A DNA stretch of 64,000 nt, taken from positions 86,404,341-86,468,340 of the forward strand of contig NC_077237.1 of the NCBI RefSeq assembly GCF_947179165.1. Reading direction: 5' to 3'. Below the pieces are notes generated by a model. That model did no database searches. It was not told the DNA's origin and was given only the letters and a program-made list of their open reading frames with translations. Position numbers and translations under genes: made by a program. This document shows, one piece after another, positions 36,779-49,304 of the stretch (the stretch's first letter is position 1; each line of letters opens with the position of its first letter). Source of the stretch: Solanum dulcamara (Eukaryota > Streptophyta > Magnoliopsida > Solanales > Solanaceae).

Positions 36779-37402
36779 ATGGGTGTTACTACATATACCC
36801 AAGATATTGTTGGACAAGTTGATGCAACTAGGGTTTTTAAGGCTTTGGTTCTTGATGCAGACAACCTTGTACCAAAATTGATGTCACAAGCTGTTAAAAA
36901 CATTGAGACTATTGAAGGTCATGATGGATGCATCAAGAAGATGAACTTTGTTGAAGGTTACTAATTCAATTTTTTCTTTAATTCCTTCCACTGTTCGCTA
37001 TACTGAAAATAAATGCGTACATATTCATTTTTAGTTGTCGTGTTTAAAGAACATGAAATAAGTTATTATTACTTAGTTTCTGACTTACCGATTATGATGG
37101 CAGGATATCCAATAAAGTACTTAAAACACAAGATCCATGTCATTGACAACAAGAACATGGTAATAAAATATTCATTAATTGAAGGAGAAGTTCTTGGAGA
37201 AAATTTGGAACATATTTCTTATGATGTTAGATTTGAAGGATGTGAAAATGGAGGGTGCATTTGCAAGACAATTAGTGAATACCATACAAATGGTGATTTT
37301 ATAGTGAAAGAAGAAGAAATCAAAGAAGATAGAGATAAAGCTATTGAACTTTTCAAACTTGTTGAAGCATATCTCCTTGCTAACCCTTTTGCTTATGCTT
37401 AA
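36779..37402 (+). CDS. PR-10 / Bet v 1-like protein (STH-2-like)
   Basis: Exons 36779-36956 and 37104-37402 join in frame to 158 aa, the usual family length, with the intron after about codon 59 as is typical for PR-10 genes. N-terminus MGVTTYTQDIVGQVDATRVF, then LVLDADNLVPKLM, NIETIEGHDGCIKKMNFVEG, Bet v 1 signature region YPIKYLKHKIHVIDNKNM and a C-terminal helix (AIELFKLVEAYLLANPFAYA). These are small cytosolic proteins with a hydrophobic pocket for ligands such as hormones and flavonoids; many are induced by pathogens. The glycine-rich loop usually seen around residue 47 is poor in glycine here (EGHDGCIKK). Closest match from memory is potato STH-2; a norcoclaurine-synthase-like role is less likely. 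Confidence 0.92.
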
Positions 37403-38389
37403 TTAACGGTTTATTTTTGACATTTTGGCTTTGAAGTTGAGTAATGTGTGTTGTGTTGTGTTGTTGAACTCATAATTAATTAAATTAAAGTTTCTTTTCT
37501 TGAGATATCCCTTGCGGATAAATTGTTGTACTCTTTTCTCTAACAACTTTAACATTTTTATGAGATGATCAAATATTTTAATATGATTTTAAAACAAACA
37601 AAAAAATTGAAATTTCACCATCACATATTATAAAAAAAAAGACTCGCACAACATGAGAAGGGCATATTAATGATACAATTAAATAAATAAATATATATAT
37701 ATATTCTAATAACTTAAATATTTAAGTAAAAACGATAGTCACAGAGTTTAACGATACAACTTTTGAAAAATGGAATATTAAGTTTTTATGTATAAGTCAA
37801 AGGATATCACATCAATACAGAATCCAAGGAAATATAATTTAATTAGTTGATTTTCAGATATTTCAAATTCCTTTGGGTCCAAAAGGAGTTGTTATATTAA
37901 CTACTATTTTGGCAAAAGCAATTACAAAATGATGAATAGTCCATGTCAATTACTCTTTTTTGTTCCTTTTTGAATTGACCACTACCAAAAAATATTTCCA
38001 ATGATGTTTCCAATGTTCACATCATTGAATTTCAAAAGCATATATAGTCATCGACAAATATAGTCTTTAGTATTAATTTGTGTGACTTTTTTTTTTAATT
38101 CATTTAAAAAGAATTATATTTTTTTATATATTTAGTAACACTTTAACTTCAAATTTTTATTTTACCTTTAATAAAATAGTATCTAACCACTGAAATTTTT
38201 ATGGCTTTCTTCATTTTTTAGAACTTTGTATTCAACTCAAACATCTTCACTAAATTGAAACACAAGAGAAAGTATAAGATTACAAAGTATCGCAATATTT
38301 TCTTAAATGTTGTGAAGTCGTTGGAAAAACTCATTAACATTTTGATCACAAGCAGATAATATGATAGAGTACAATGTTATAATTTTGAT
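37403..38389. other. Intergenic, no gene seen
   Basis: AT-rich sequence downstream of the PR-10 gene. Only short (TA)n runs (around 37690) stand out. Confidence 0.5.
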
Positions 38390-38722
38390 GAAGAGTTAAT
38401 CGTAAAAAACATATTTAAATTATTATTATTATTTGGAAGTTTCATATTTTAATTATTCGTTACTTTATTTACTTATCTAAATTTCTCACCTTTTTGCGAG
38501 TTCGTACCTCAATTATCATTCAATTTATTTTAAAACACCCCTCGATATTGAGTTGGCCTATACGTGCTTGGGAACTAATATTTGGTATAACTCAACGTCG
38601 AGGTGTGTTAGAAAACAAGACGAGTGGTAGTTTATGTAAGTAAATAAAACAATGGATAATTAAAATATAAAATTCACAAAAGAAATGATAATTTAAATGT
38701 GTTTTTAATCATTAACTATTCG
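38390..38722. mobile_element. Foldback MITE, ~150-bp arms
   Basis: The whole element folds on itself: GAAGAGTTAATCGTAAAAAA / TTTTTAATCATTAACTATTC at the ends, TTCATATTTTAATTATTCGT against ATAATTAAAATATAAAATTC, and CCCTCGATATTGAGTT against AACTCAACGTCGAGG near the centre. About 330 bp, no ORF. Confidence 0.75.
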
Positions 38723-39168
38723 GAAAAAAATTCAGACATCAAACTTGGTTCATAAAAAAAACAAAATTCCTAAAATACACATGCACCCAATGCCCAAACA
38801 TAAGTTTATTTCTGAATTTTTTATATATTATATAATGACAAGATTTTCCTCTAAAAACTAAAGGTCCACGATTATTAACTAGAAAAAAATTAAATTAAAA
38901 GATTACAAATCATCCAAATGTGTTAATAACCTTAATGGTTAAAAAAAGAAGTTGAATTCAATTACTATTTCCCTTTGTACTATCTTTTATTTTTCTTTAA
39001 TGTCCTCTCAAAAAATCACCTTCATCTCCTTCCCCAATTTCCCTAGGGGTCTTCTTCCACGTTAATGCCAAATTTTCCCCTCGTCGTCCCATCAAACGAC
39101 GGGCGGCGAGCGGAAATATAATTTTTCATTCCACCATTATCATCAGCTATCACCAACAGCGTTTCAAA
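38723..39168 (+). promoter_or_regulatory. Upstream region and 5' leader of the C2 gene
   Basis: AT-rich, then a GC-richer C/T-rich leader from about 39015 to the ATG at 39169. No clear TATA box found. Confidence 0.4.
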
Positions 39169-41254
39169 ATGCCTCCCAAAATGGGAGTATTGAAACCTTT
39201 CCAATTATTGGAGGTAAACATCATCTCCGCACAAGATTTGGAACCTATATCTAAGAAAATGAAAACCTACGCGTCCGCGTGGGTCCACCCTACCCGAAAA
39301 CTCACCACGGGGATTGATGCCGAAGGTGGTAACAACCCCACGTGGAATGACAAGTTTGTTTTTCGGGTAGATGATGAATTTTTACATCAGGATACTTCTG
39401 CTGTACAAATTGACATTTTTTCGGTACATTGGTTCCGCGATTCGCTGGTAGGGTCCGTTCGTGTCCTCGTCGGAAATCTCATTCCTCCTCCTACAAGGCT
39501 GCAACATCAACAACACCACATTGGTATGCGTTTTGTTGCACTTCAGGTTTGTTTCTTTCTATTTTGTATTTTAATCTTTTTGTGAATATTTGTTTACGTG
39601 AAATCGGAACTTTGCATGCATGCAACTTTTCAATCTTCGCCTATGAAATTATCCCTTTATTTTTTTCACCGTTATATATTTCAGAATGTAATTTTTGTAG
39701 GTGAAATTAAGGAATGTAATATGTCCTATGTTCTTCCATCTCCATTATTTGATGTTCATTCTTTTTTGTTTCAATATACCCTTTTTGAAATTTCATATTT
39801 TTTTTTTTGTAAAAAGAGATTTCATTAGTTTTTGTCATATGCTTTAATGTGTGTTTAAATAGCTTCGTGTTAAGTGAAAAATCAGACAAACAAATTGAAA
39901 CGAAGGAAGTATGTTGCATTGTAATGTTTAGATATCTGGTGATCCTAGTTACCAATGATTCACAATTTCAGCGAATAAATATGTGTGAAATTAACATTTA
40001 AAAGTTAATTTTTTTTTCTTTCGGATATAGATACGTCGTCCTTCAGGTCGTCCTCAGGGAATATTGAACATTGGTGTGACATTACTTGGTGGGACTATGA
40101 GAAGCATGCAATTATACAGACAATTGAGTATGTCAGCAGTTGGATATCGCGATTTAATGGACGAAGATGCACATCTTCCCAACTACGACCAAAAAAACAC
40201 AGATGCTCAGAAAGACGATAACAACAACAATGCCACCTCGTTAAAACCTATACTACGTCGTACAAGGAGTGAACGTAGCGAACGTGTCACGTTCGATAGT
40301 GCCTCGATGGCAAATAGTTCATTAGTTGCAGCAGTTCCTCACAAAAAAAATGTTGTGCCTGTTGAAAAAGAAAGTTCAATACTTAGTATTTCATTTGAGC
40401 CACCAAAACATATGATGAAGAAAAAAGGGAAAGCAAGTTCTGTTATAAGTGGGGCAGAATTAAGGGAAAAGCCCAAAACAAATAATAAAAAAGGTAAGTC
40501 TGGGTCAGTATTAAGTGATTCAATTGTTAGTAAAGAGTCATCTTGTCTTGTTAACAGGACCAAGCCCAATGATGATAGGCCCAAGACCAAAGATGAAAAG
40601 CCCAAACTCAAACTTATAGAGTTAGAATTTGGGGATAAAGAAAAGCCCATTAATGAAAAGAAGGCTGGAACCGACTCACCGACAAATAAGGTAGTTGATG
40701 AAAAGTCCATTACAATAAAGCCCAAAGGTTTGGGCCTGGATGTAAGCCCAAAAGAGAGACAGACAACATTAATTGGAAAGCCCATGCCAAGAAATAATAA
40801 TGGTGGATTTGATTATGGAGGCCCAAAAGGGCATAATGGGAAGTTTGTATTTGGAGGCCCATTAAAGGCCCATTCAATATGGTCTGATTCAGAAGTTGGG
40901 CCTTCACCCTCTGAAGTGGCTGCTGCTATTGCTGAAAAGAAGTACCCTTTAGAAGAGGAAAAAAGCTCAGTTTTGGATGGTTGGAGTTTAGATGAAAGCG
41001 TCGAAGGCCTCCGATCGAAGCTCGAGAGGTGGAGAACCGAGCTACCACCATTGTACGACCGGGGAATGGCGTCGAGTAGCTACCATTCGACGGGCCGGCA
41101 TACGAGAAGGCACACTGATGGTGGGAGTGGGCTTTTTTCTTGCTTTGGTAACTTTTATGGTTATGAATGTCAATGTATTTGTGGAAAGCCCAAAAGGAAA
41201 AGTATGAACCCAAAGTTTCAAAGCCCATCAGTTGGAAGCAGGTCGTGGGTGTGA
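39169..41254 (+). CDS. C2-domain protein (SRC2/CaLB-like), Lys/Pro-rich tail
   Basis: Exons 39169-39546 and 40031-41254 give 533 aa in frame. Residues about 10-115 form a C2 domain (FQLLEVNIISAQDLEPISKK, YASAWVHPTRKLTTGID, NPTWNDKFVFRVDDEF, SVHWFRDSLVGSVRVLVGNL). Exon 2 adds RRPSGRPQGILNIGVTLLGG and a long charged region with repeated Lys-Pro pairs, ending in a Cys-containing part (FSCFGNFYGYECQCICGKPK). The loops that bind Ca2+ in classical C2 domains are poor in Asp here, so calcium-independent lipid or protein binding is likely. It resembles the plant SRC2-like family, where C2 is followed by a low-complexity tail. Start: first ATG; the second Met, four codons on, is also possible. Confidence 0.88.
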
Positions 41255-42092
41255 AAAGCCCAAGCCCAAAAGGAGATTTCAAGGCCCAATTGTAAGAAGG
41301 GAAAGGAAAATGAAGGATAACACATTATTTGCAAAGAGAAATTATTATTGTTTTTAATTAATAAGATGATGTATTATTATTTTAATCCATTTTGGTTTGT
41401 GAAGCAGAATTTAACCAGACTATAATGCCTTTTCTTTTATGGTTCATTCTTGAATTCTTTATTTTTTTCAAGGCATGTATAGGTCAGATTAGGGTGCTTG
41501 TCAGTCAGTTTCATAGGCATTTTAGATATTTTAGTTTGATATTTTTCATATATATAGGTGTGTTTGGTATGGGGGAAATATTTTTTCAAAAATGTTTTTT
41601 TATTTTTCCATAAAGTAAGATTTTAAGTCCTTTATATATATGTTATATAATTTAAAATAAGTATGTGTAAATAAGTTTTTCACACAAATAATTTTCCTTC
41701 TCACCTTGAGCAAAAATAATGGAGTGTATTGCTTAAATGATAATTAATTAAAAATAAGTAAATTAATTTATGTTTTTAATATCAAAAAATAATTTTATCT
41801 TTTAAAAACTAATAATGATTATGGCCTATGGGACCCATATATGTCTGCCATTGAAACAAACAACTCTTTTCAAAATGATGAATTCTTCCTCTTCAAGTTT
41901 TATTTGCAATTTCTCACTCATCATTTTTCCAAATATTTTTTTGTCTCTTTTCTTTTTTTTAGTCTCTGATTTGTTTTGCCATGTTTTTGCCTTTAATTAC
42001 TGGAAAATGTTTTTCTATGTCCCCTACCTTTCTGTCTATAATAACATTTTTATATTTTCCTGGTAGATTCACCTAAAATAAGTTAAATTTTG
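41255..42092. other. C2-gene 3' flank, AT-rich intergenic
   Basis: No gene seen. Around 41557 (GTGTGTTTGGTATGGGGGAA) there is a possible worn end of the same MITE family as the next feature. Confidence 0.4.
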
Positions 42093-42424
42093 GGGTGTGT
42101 TCGGTACGAAGGAAATCATTTTTCATGAAAAAAAAAAATTACAAAAGATAAAAGGACTTTTTACATTCATTTTTTTTATCGACATAAAAAATATTACTCT
42201 AAAAGTATTTGTGTATAATTTAGAAAAATTAAATACTATATAGGGTGGTGGAAAATAAGGGCTATGGGGATGGGATAAAGTTGCACTATGTTGGAAAATA
42301 GAGACGATATAATCAATGTAGAATATTATTAGTGGAGCTTGTTTTTTAAAAATAAAATTGACCAATCGAACACGAGAAAATTGAAAAACGAAAAATGGTT
42401 CCTTTAGGTATATCGAGCACACCC
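42093..42424. mobile_element. MITE with GGGTGTG ends
   Basis: Starts GGGTGTGTTCGGTACGAAGG and ends GGTATATCGAGCACACCC, inverted with some mismatches. 332 bp, AT-rich, no ORF. Superfamily not settled. Confidence 0.65.
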
Positions 42425-43385
42425 TTAGGAGTCCGTGTAGTTTGTTATATAGGTATATTAAGTTTTTTTTATTAAAATCTTTATTTATTTATTTTTTTAA
42501 TCCAGTATAAAGCTCTCTATTCCTAGCATTGTCTCTAGAAAACATGTTTATTGATTAAGTATTATATTACATATATAAAAGTTAATTTGGACAGAATGAT
42601 AATATAATATTTGGTCCGACAAAGATCATATGTAAGATACAAAACTTTAATGTAGTTAATTTAATAATTAGCTTAATAGTATCAAACATGAATCTATTTC
42701 GAGGCCTGCAAAAAATATTATTGTCGCATAAAAAGTTATTGTACTCTTCCGTTTTCTTTTATTTATTCAATATGGTATAATAAATATCGAATTAACATTA
42801 AAAAAAAATCAAAAATTTTGATATTATGATATTTAATATGTATTTTTATTTTATTTTTAAATTTGATACGATATTCGATATTTATAAAAAGAATATCAAA
42901 ATACAAAATATTATATCGAAATATATAGTTACATATACTTTCATATATGTTATTATAATCCTAATTAAATAATTAGTATTAGTATAAAACTCATTATTAA
43001 GATATTGAATCTTTGACTACTCTATCAATCTATCTTGATTGAAATGTCTTTTGTATAATTGACTCATGAAGAGAATATCTTATATTTTATTTTGAATATT
43101 TTTAAATGTGTAAGGTATTAGCGAGTATGATATAATTGAGACATTTTCTGAATGGTTGAAGTCATGTTTCTCTACTAAAAGAGTATATGTAAGTCAATGT
43201 TAAACAAACTATGGTACCACAATATACCAAAATCAAACTTTAAAATATTGAACTATATCAAATTAATTTGTTATGATAAATTGATAATAGCATAATATTT
43301 ATAAAATTTGAAATCAAACTAAAGTTTTTTAATACCGTACTACATCATACCATGTCCACCCCTAAGCAAGAGTGAGAGAAAACTA
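42425..43385. other. AT-rich intergenic
   Basis: Very AT-rich (many ATAT/TTAA runs), no coding signal. The right part (up to CCATGTCCACCCCTAAG near 43355) resembles an hAT-type end like that at 3393, but I could not find its partner. Confidence 0.4.
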
Positions 43386-44334
43386 GGTCAAACCAATCAA
43401 TAGCCTTTTAAAGTTGGCATCAACTTTCACTTAAATATCTCAACTAGGTTCTGTTCATTCTAGACACCTCATGTCGGATCCCGCTGTATCATTTTTGACG
43501 TTTTTTTCTTATGGCATAGTGAGTGTGATACACTCGTTAATCGCCCGTGAAAGACCCGATTTAATCCATTTTTAATTGTTTTTTTCCTTCTTCTTCCCCA
43601 TTTTCATTCACCATTTTTACTAACTTAAATTCTATCAATGATGAATGAAGATAGTTACAGCAAAATGATAAAAATTAATGAAAATATTTTTTAAATTTAA
43701 GAATAGACCCATTTCAAGATTTAAATATTAAATATTAATGAAATTCTTTCTTAAGAGAATTATTTACAGGAGAATGAAATTTTTTAGTAAATTCTAGAGC
43801 TAGTAAGAACTTGGTATTTAATGGAGAAGACAAAAGGTATGGATTATTTCCGCAAAACAAGATATTTGGAGAAGACATTAATCAAAAGAAAACGATATAT
43901 GTGTGCAGATGTTTCTGCAAAAAGGAATAGAGGTATTTGGAGAAGAAAATCAAAAGGGCAAGGGGTGGGGTGCACCTAGGGGTAGGGGTATTTGGAGAAG
44001 ACAATAAAAGGGGTGGGGGTTGTGCAACTTTTTAATGATTTAAAATCGTTTTTTTTTTTGCAAAAATACCATGTGTCATTGATTCATTGGTCATTTTTTA
44101 TTTTTCTCAAAATTTATTATTTAAGAATTATTTTTATACAAATGACAAATGTCATCGTTTAATTCGTCACTTTACACGTCATTTGCGAGTGTAACACACA
44201 TCATATATTTTTGTTGATTGTAAAAAAGTGTTAAAATGGCACAGCGAGATATGATATGAGGTGACTAAAATAAACAAAACCTAATTGAAATATATAAGTG
44301 AAAGTTAGTGTCAACTTTAGAAACCGGTTTGGCC
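43386..44334. mobile_element. Foldback element, ~950 bp with long arms
   Basis: Left arm GGTCAAACC...ATCAACTTTCACTTAAATAT...CTAGACACCTCATGTCGGAT...CCCGCTGTATCATTTT; right arm is its diverged reverse complement (AAAATGGCACAGCGAGAT, ATGAGGTGACTAAAATAAAC, ATATATAAGTGAAAGTTAGT, GGTTTGGCC). Arms about 180-200 bp; the interior includes a G-rich patch (about 43960-44030) but no transposase. Confidence 0.75.
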
Positions 44335-45945
44335 ACAGACCTATGGTGACTTAGATAATGAAGGCTAATGGAGAAACTTCATTAAATATAAGTCTTTTTA
44401 GATGACTATAAATCTTAATTAGGCATTTCTAATGACACAAAACAAAACCAAGGATTTAGAAAATCTTAATTAGTCAAACTAATTGAGTGTCTCAACTTTA
44501 GCATAAAACTCATGGGTTAATGTGTAAAAGGTTGATTCTTTTCACAAGCCAAAGGCATAGTCTACTACATATTTTTTGGCTTCAATATACTTTATTTATT
44601 TGCTTTCTTTGTGTTGTTTGTCTATTATTCAGAAGACAACTATCACTTAACCTTTTGCTTTCAAAAAGATAGACCTAATAGTGGCTTTGTGCCATATATT
44701 CACCATCTAGAATTAAATAAATAATTTGTTCTACTAATATTGAAAAAGAATGGGGTGTATGCGATTTTATTCCTATTTTATAAATATAGAGAGAGAGTTT
44801 TTGATAGACAGACAAAAAATTCTAATTTGACCCCTAAATATATAGTCCAAAGTTACGTATATAAAGCTTAATTATTTGAGATCAGAGATGAATTCAGGAA
44901 TTTAATTATATAAGTTGTGGATTCAGGTTTTACTTAATTCAATCCATCAATTTATTTGAATTATAAGGTCATAGTTTAATATCTTTAGTAATTTCAATGG
45001 ATTTTACACAAGTAAATCCAAGTCTGAGCTTTAAGAATTCAAATGAATCAACAACTATGTAATAAGATCCAACCTCGTTGGACAGCCATCAAATAATTTG
45101 TCTCATAAATAGTTGAACAAACAAAGTTTAACATATAAAGGAATTTTCAGATGATAGTCGTGGTGTTTAGTTCAGCATATATGCGTAACACAATTACCTT
45201 AATTTTTAGGTGATGATCGTAATGTTTGGGTCAGCTTGTGCATAACACAATTAATTTTACAGATGATCTCCTATCATCTCATATCAACAACAGATATCGA
45301 GTAACTCTATTCATTAAGATTAAGATAAATGGAGTGTGAACCAAAACCATCATAGGTGGACGTAAGCTAAAAACAATAAACTACCAAATTTTCAAGGAGT
45401 TTAGGAATATTTTTTTCTTCAATTTTTTATTTGGTATTTGATATTCGTTTGAGGCCTTATTAATTTTAATTCATATAGACATTTCCACCTTAAGAGAAAA
45501 AATTGCTTCTTAAAAAATAATTTCACACTCAAATTCTTTTTTTCAAGTATTGAAAATATAATAATATTTGTCACTTCATCGTAACCTTTAGTTGTACTAA
45601 GGAAATTATATTCATTGTAAGTTTTAATCCCAACATTTGGACAAAAAGTGAATAAGAAAGGAGAAAAGTTCTTAAAAGCTATAGGGGACATGGAAATAAC
45701 CCATTCAAGTACATAGTGGCAAAAAGAAAGTTGAAATGATTTCAAATGAAACTTGAAGAGGAAGAATTCATCTGTTTAATTATTTTATTTAATTAAAAAA
45801 AATACTTGGCTCAATGGCAAACATTTGGGTCCCATATATAACATTTTTATTATTAATTAATTTAATTAATTCTCTTCCAATATATATATATGATCACTTC
45901 ATTCTCATCCATTTCTTGAACTTCAATATTTGTTTTGCATCAAAA
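44335..45945. other. Intergenic and Aux/IAA upstream region
   Basis: AT-rich. A partial direct repeat near 45150-45270 (CAGATGATAGTCGTGGTGTT / AGGTGATGATCGTAATGTTT). A TATATATATA run at about 45881-45892, some 55-65 bp upstream of the start, is the best TATA candidate. No gene seen before 45946. Confidence 0.45.
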
Positions 45946-48371
45946 ATGGACATGTGTTCAGAGAGTAATTCATCTTACAGTGATGAAACTGGGCTTGAAT
46001 TGGGCTTGGGCCTAGGCCCAAGTAGTGTTACAAAGGTTAACAAATCATCAACAACATGGTGTGAGTATGGTAGAATCTTGACTGCTAAAGATTTTCCTAA
46101 TGGATTTATTACAGGCAGATATAATAATATTTGTACTAATGAGAATATTGGATCTGCTTCTACAAGTGCCAGGTAAATAACTTTTTTCGTTGTGCATAAA
46201 TTTATATTTTCACATTATAATATTTCATAAGTTGTGTCTCGTAACCTTACAGAACTTATGTCCCACGCTAGGCATAAATTAGATTGTTAGGAGCAATATT
46301 TAAAGATCAGGCTATTTGAAAGACAAATTGTGCAATTAAATGTTAAGCAGTAGTCTTTTTTGTTATAGCTTCACCATGATAATTTTCCATTTGATTTATG
46401 AAAAAGATTTATGATGAAAGGGTATGATGAGGATATAATTAAGTTTTTTTTGGTAAATTTGGTGATTATTTTAGGAGTTTTTACTTCAGTTATGGCTTTG
46501 AAGTGATTGTTTCTGGCTTTTAAAGTTGCGAAGACACATAAAATTATGATTTCGGTGTTGAAGGAAAGAGGCTTTAAACCTTCATCGACGCCAACACACT
46601 GGCGGGATGAATGTGATTCTTAATGAAAAATTATCAGCTTTATATTTATGTTAGAAAAACTATTGTTACTATCGATTATTTCTTGTATATATGTTATGTT
46701 TTTTTATCTCTGTGTGTTTCTTGAGTCGAATCTTTCGAAAACAATCTCTCAACCTCTTGAGTTAGGAGTCTTGGAGGGGGTAAGGTCTGTGGATACTCTA
46801 CTCTCCATAGACTCTACCTGTAGGATTACACCGAATATGTTATTGCTATTGTTATGTTGTTTGGGATTAATCAAATGAGTGATTTTCGAATACCAAATAA
46901 TTATACAAAAAATGATTATCTTTTTACTTTAATTCTCTCTAATTAATAAAATTGTTTCTTTGGTTCATGCACATTACTATGTTCATATAATTGCTTTCTT
47001 TAGATATTAACCTTAGTTATTTCTAACCAATAATTGCATGTTTTGAAGCAGTCAGGTTGTGGGATGGCCACCAATAAGGACTTACAGGATGAACAGTTTT
47101 AATCAATCAAAGATTACAAATGTTGATCAAGAAGAAAATGTGAACAAAAAAATTGAGAGTTCAAACAAGAAAATTAATCATGGAAATACCAAGAATAATG
47201 ATGTAGATTTTATAAAGGTGAATATGGATGGATTGACAATTGGAAGAAAAGTGGATTTGAGTTCTCACACTTGCTATGAAACCTTAGCCAAAATCTTGGA
47301 GGAAATGTTCTTCAAATCAGCCCAAACTACCAATTTTACAAATTGTAAGTTGAGATATCTATCATAGTTACTAAATTGTCTTTGAAATCTTATGGTGTTA
47401 CAAAATGGCAACGGGGTGCATGTCAGATTATTCAAAAGTAGTGCATTTTTTAAGGATCAGACATACGTTTGACAATATTTTTGAGAAGTCCAAATAGAAT
47501 AGTTTAGCGTATACAACCTACTTTGTTGGGGTCAACTGAATATAGTGATTTTGACCCGAAACATGAATATGTGGAAAAAACCGAATGGGTTAAATAGTAA
47601 ATCCTTAGAGGTTGAACCTAACAAACCTAAATTCTGAATTCGATGTTGATATTAGTTGGAACTGAAAATGTTTCCTGACTAATAACTTTGCTATAATATG
47701 GATATCAGACACTTGGTTTTCCACTCAATTTCTGATATCCTATTATGATTTCGACTAATTTAAATTCGCATGGTATAAAGCACATTTAAGAGGAAACCTT
47801 TCTACCCTCAAAGCCAAGATAGTATATTTTAGTGTGATTGTTCTTGTTAGTGGTATATTGTATACTATGATGCTTAATTGCATTTTGTTCTTATTTGAAA
47901 TAGGTGGAGAAAAGGAACAAGTAACAAAGTCATGTAAGCTCTTGGATGGATCATCAGAGTTTGTTCTCACATATGAGGATAAAGATGGAGATTGGATGCT
48001 TGTTGGAGATGTTCCATGGAGGTAAGAAATATTTCTCATAATTTAGTGTTGTATATTTAGTTAAAATCTTGGCATACAACAGTTACCTAGTATTTGTTGC
48101 TGGTGGGAGGTGGTATAGGTATTTCGTGGAATTAATCAAGGTACATGTAAGTTGGCTCGAACATCACGATTATAATTAAGAAAATAAAAAATCTTGACAT
48201 ATATGTTTATATTTTCAAGAAATCATCATCGTCGTACGAATCCATAAATTTTAAATTTTGTATCTGTTTTTGCTGACATGTTTGTTTGCATTGTCTTGTA
48301 GGATGTTTTTGAGCACTGTGAAAAGGCTAAGAATCATGAGGACTACTGAGGCCAAAGGACTTGGTATGTAG
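45946..48371 (+). CDS. Aux/IAA transcriptional repressor (IAA11/12/13-like)
   Basis: Exons 45946-46172, 47052-47344, 47904-48021, 48302-48371 give 235 aa in frame. All four family domains are present: domain I with the EAR-like LELGLGLGP (about residues 17-25), which recruits TOPLESS; domain II degron [11 protein letters not shown] (78-88), the TIR1/AFB-auxin recognition site, intact at GWPP; PB1 domain III ([20 protein letters not shown], from about 129); and domain IV ([20 protein letters not shown], from about 193). The protein should bind ARFs and be destroyed upon auxin. I chose the ATG at 45946 rather than an in-frame ATG at 45814, because the intervening part has a TATA-like run and a hydrophobic, non-family translation. 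Clade from domain II flank (RMNSF) is a guess; it could be another member. Confidence 0.93.
46700..46862 (+). mobile_element. TS-type SINE/RTE tail in Aux/IAA intron 1
   Basis: TTGAGTCGAATCTTTCG, GAGGGGGTAAGGTCTGTGGA, GGATTACACCGAATATGTTA-TTG: the conserved 3' tail shared by TS SINEs and RTE LINEs of Solanaceae, here in the plus direction. Confidence 0.6.
47425..47500. mobile_element. Fragment of the CCTATGTTGC MITE family (Aux/IAA intron 2)
   Basis: TTCAAAAGTAGTGCATTTTT and ATATTTTTGAGAAGTCCAAA match the inner part of the MITEs at 20354 and 51230; the ends are lost. Confidence 0.45.
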
Positions 48372-48684
48372 AACATGAAGTTCACTTAATTAGCAAATGA
48401 AATGAAACCACAGCGTGGAAAGACCATATAGGAAAATAGCACAAGTAGAGAAGCAAAGAGTACACATTTTGAGAGTACTTTTTTTTTATAGTACCAATTT
48501 TTGTTTTGAAATTATTTTTTCTGTCTAATGTAAGCTTCATTCAAGCTAGTTCTTAAAACCACTTATATAGCTGATACAAAATGTTTGTTCGACCTTTATA
48601 TTATTATTGTTTTTCTGTTCATTATTTTCAGCATGACTGTTTTCGTTACTTTATTTTTTTCGTACTTTTTTTTATATGCGTTGC

Positions 48685-48790
48685 TTGACCCAAGGAACTA
48701 TCGGAAATAAGATTTGCGTACACATCACTCTCCCCAAATTCAGTTTGTGAGATTGCACCGAATATGCTGTTATTTGTTGTTATTGTGTTC
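48685..48790 (+). mobile_element. TS-type SINE/RTE tail downstream of Aux/IAA
   Basis: ACTATCGGAAATAAGATTTG, GCGTACACATCACTCTCCCC, GAGATTGCACCGAATATGC, then TTGTTGTTATTG. Same family as 46700, more worn. Confidence 0.5.
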
Positions 48791-48891
48791 CTCTAAGAAC
48801 TCACATGATAAAGTCTCTCGACTTTAAATCCCAAAAATAACAGATGAAGACTTTTTGACAATGTGTAACTCTTGATAAGATTTATAATTAG

Positions 48892-48894
<3 letters not shown>

Positions 48895-48964
<70 letters not shown>
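48895..48964. repeat. (AT)n-(GT)n microsatellite
   Basis: About 29 AT units followed by about five GT units. An ORF running through it (48872-49069) is only the repeat translated. Likely polymorphic. Confidence 0.95.
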
Positions 48965-48965
<1 letters not shown>

Positions 48966-49304
48966 AATCCAAATATGTCGAATATATCGCTCATGTTATG
49001 ATCTTTTATATTCTGGGTCTTGTTATTTCTTCGGTTGACGTATGCTTTTCACGTAGTATTCAACAGTAACTTCATTGAATGAGTTATGCTATAGCTAGTA
49101 CTCTGAAATCTGAATGTTAACAATACAAAGATTAGGATTGCAAATCAATAAATACATAATTTTGAGTATTTGACAACTTGACAGTATAATATATAGTAAC
49201 ACATTACTTTGAAGTACAGAAAGTTCGTAAAATTAAGCTGAACTTCATTAATAAATAAATAAATATACCAACAATTATTTATATATATTTACAATTCAGA
49301 AAAT

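Noticed and set aside
40339..40785. 148-codon minus ORF
   Set aside because: Shadow of the C2 gene's exon 2; the composition follows from the Lys-Pro codons.
45814..45945. Upstream in-frame ATG of the Aux/IAA gene as true start
   Set aside because: It would add 44 hydrophobic, non-family residues and covers a TATA-like run; the Met at 45946 gives the normal N-terminus.
48872..49069. ORF with an Ile-Tyr repeat
   Set aside because: It is the (AT)n microsatellite in translation.
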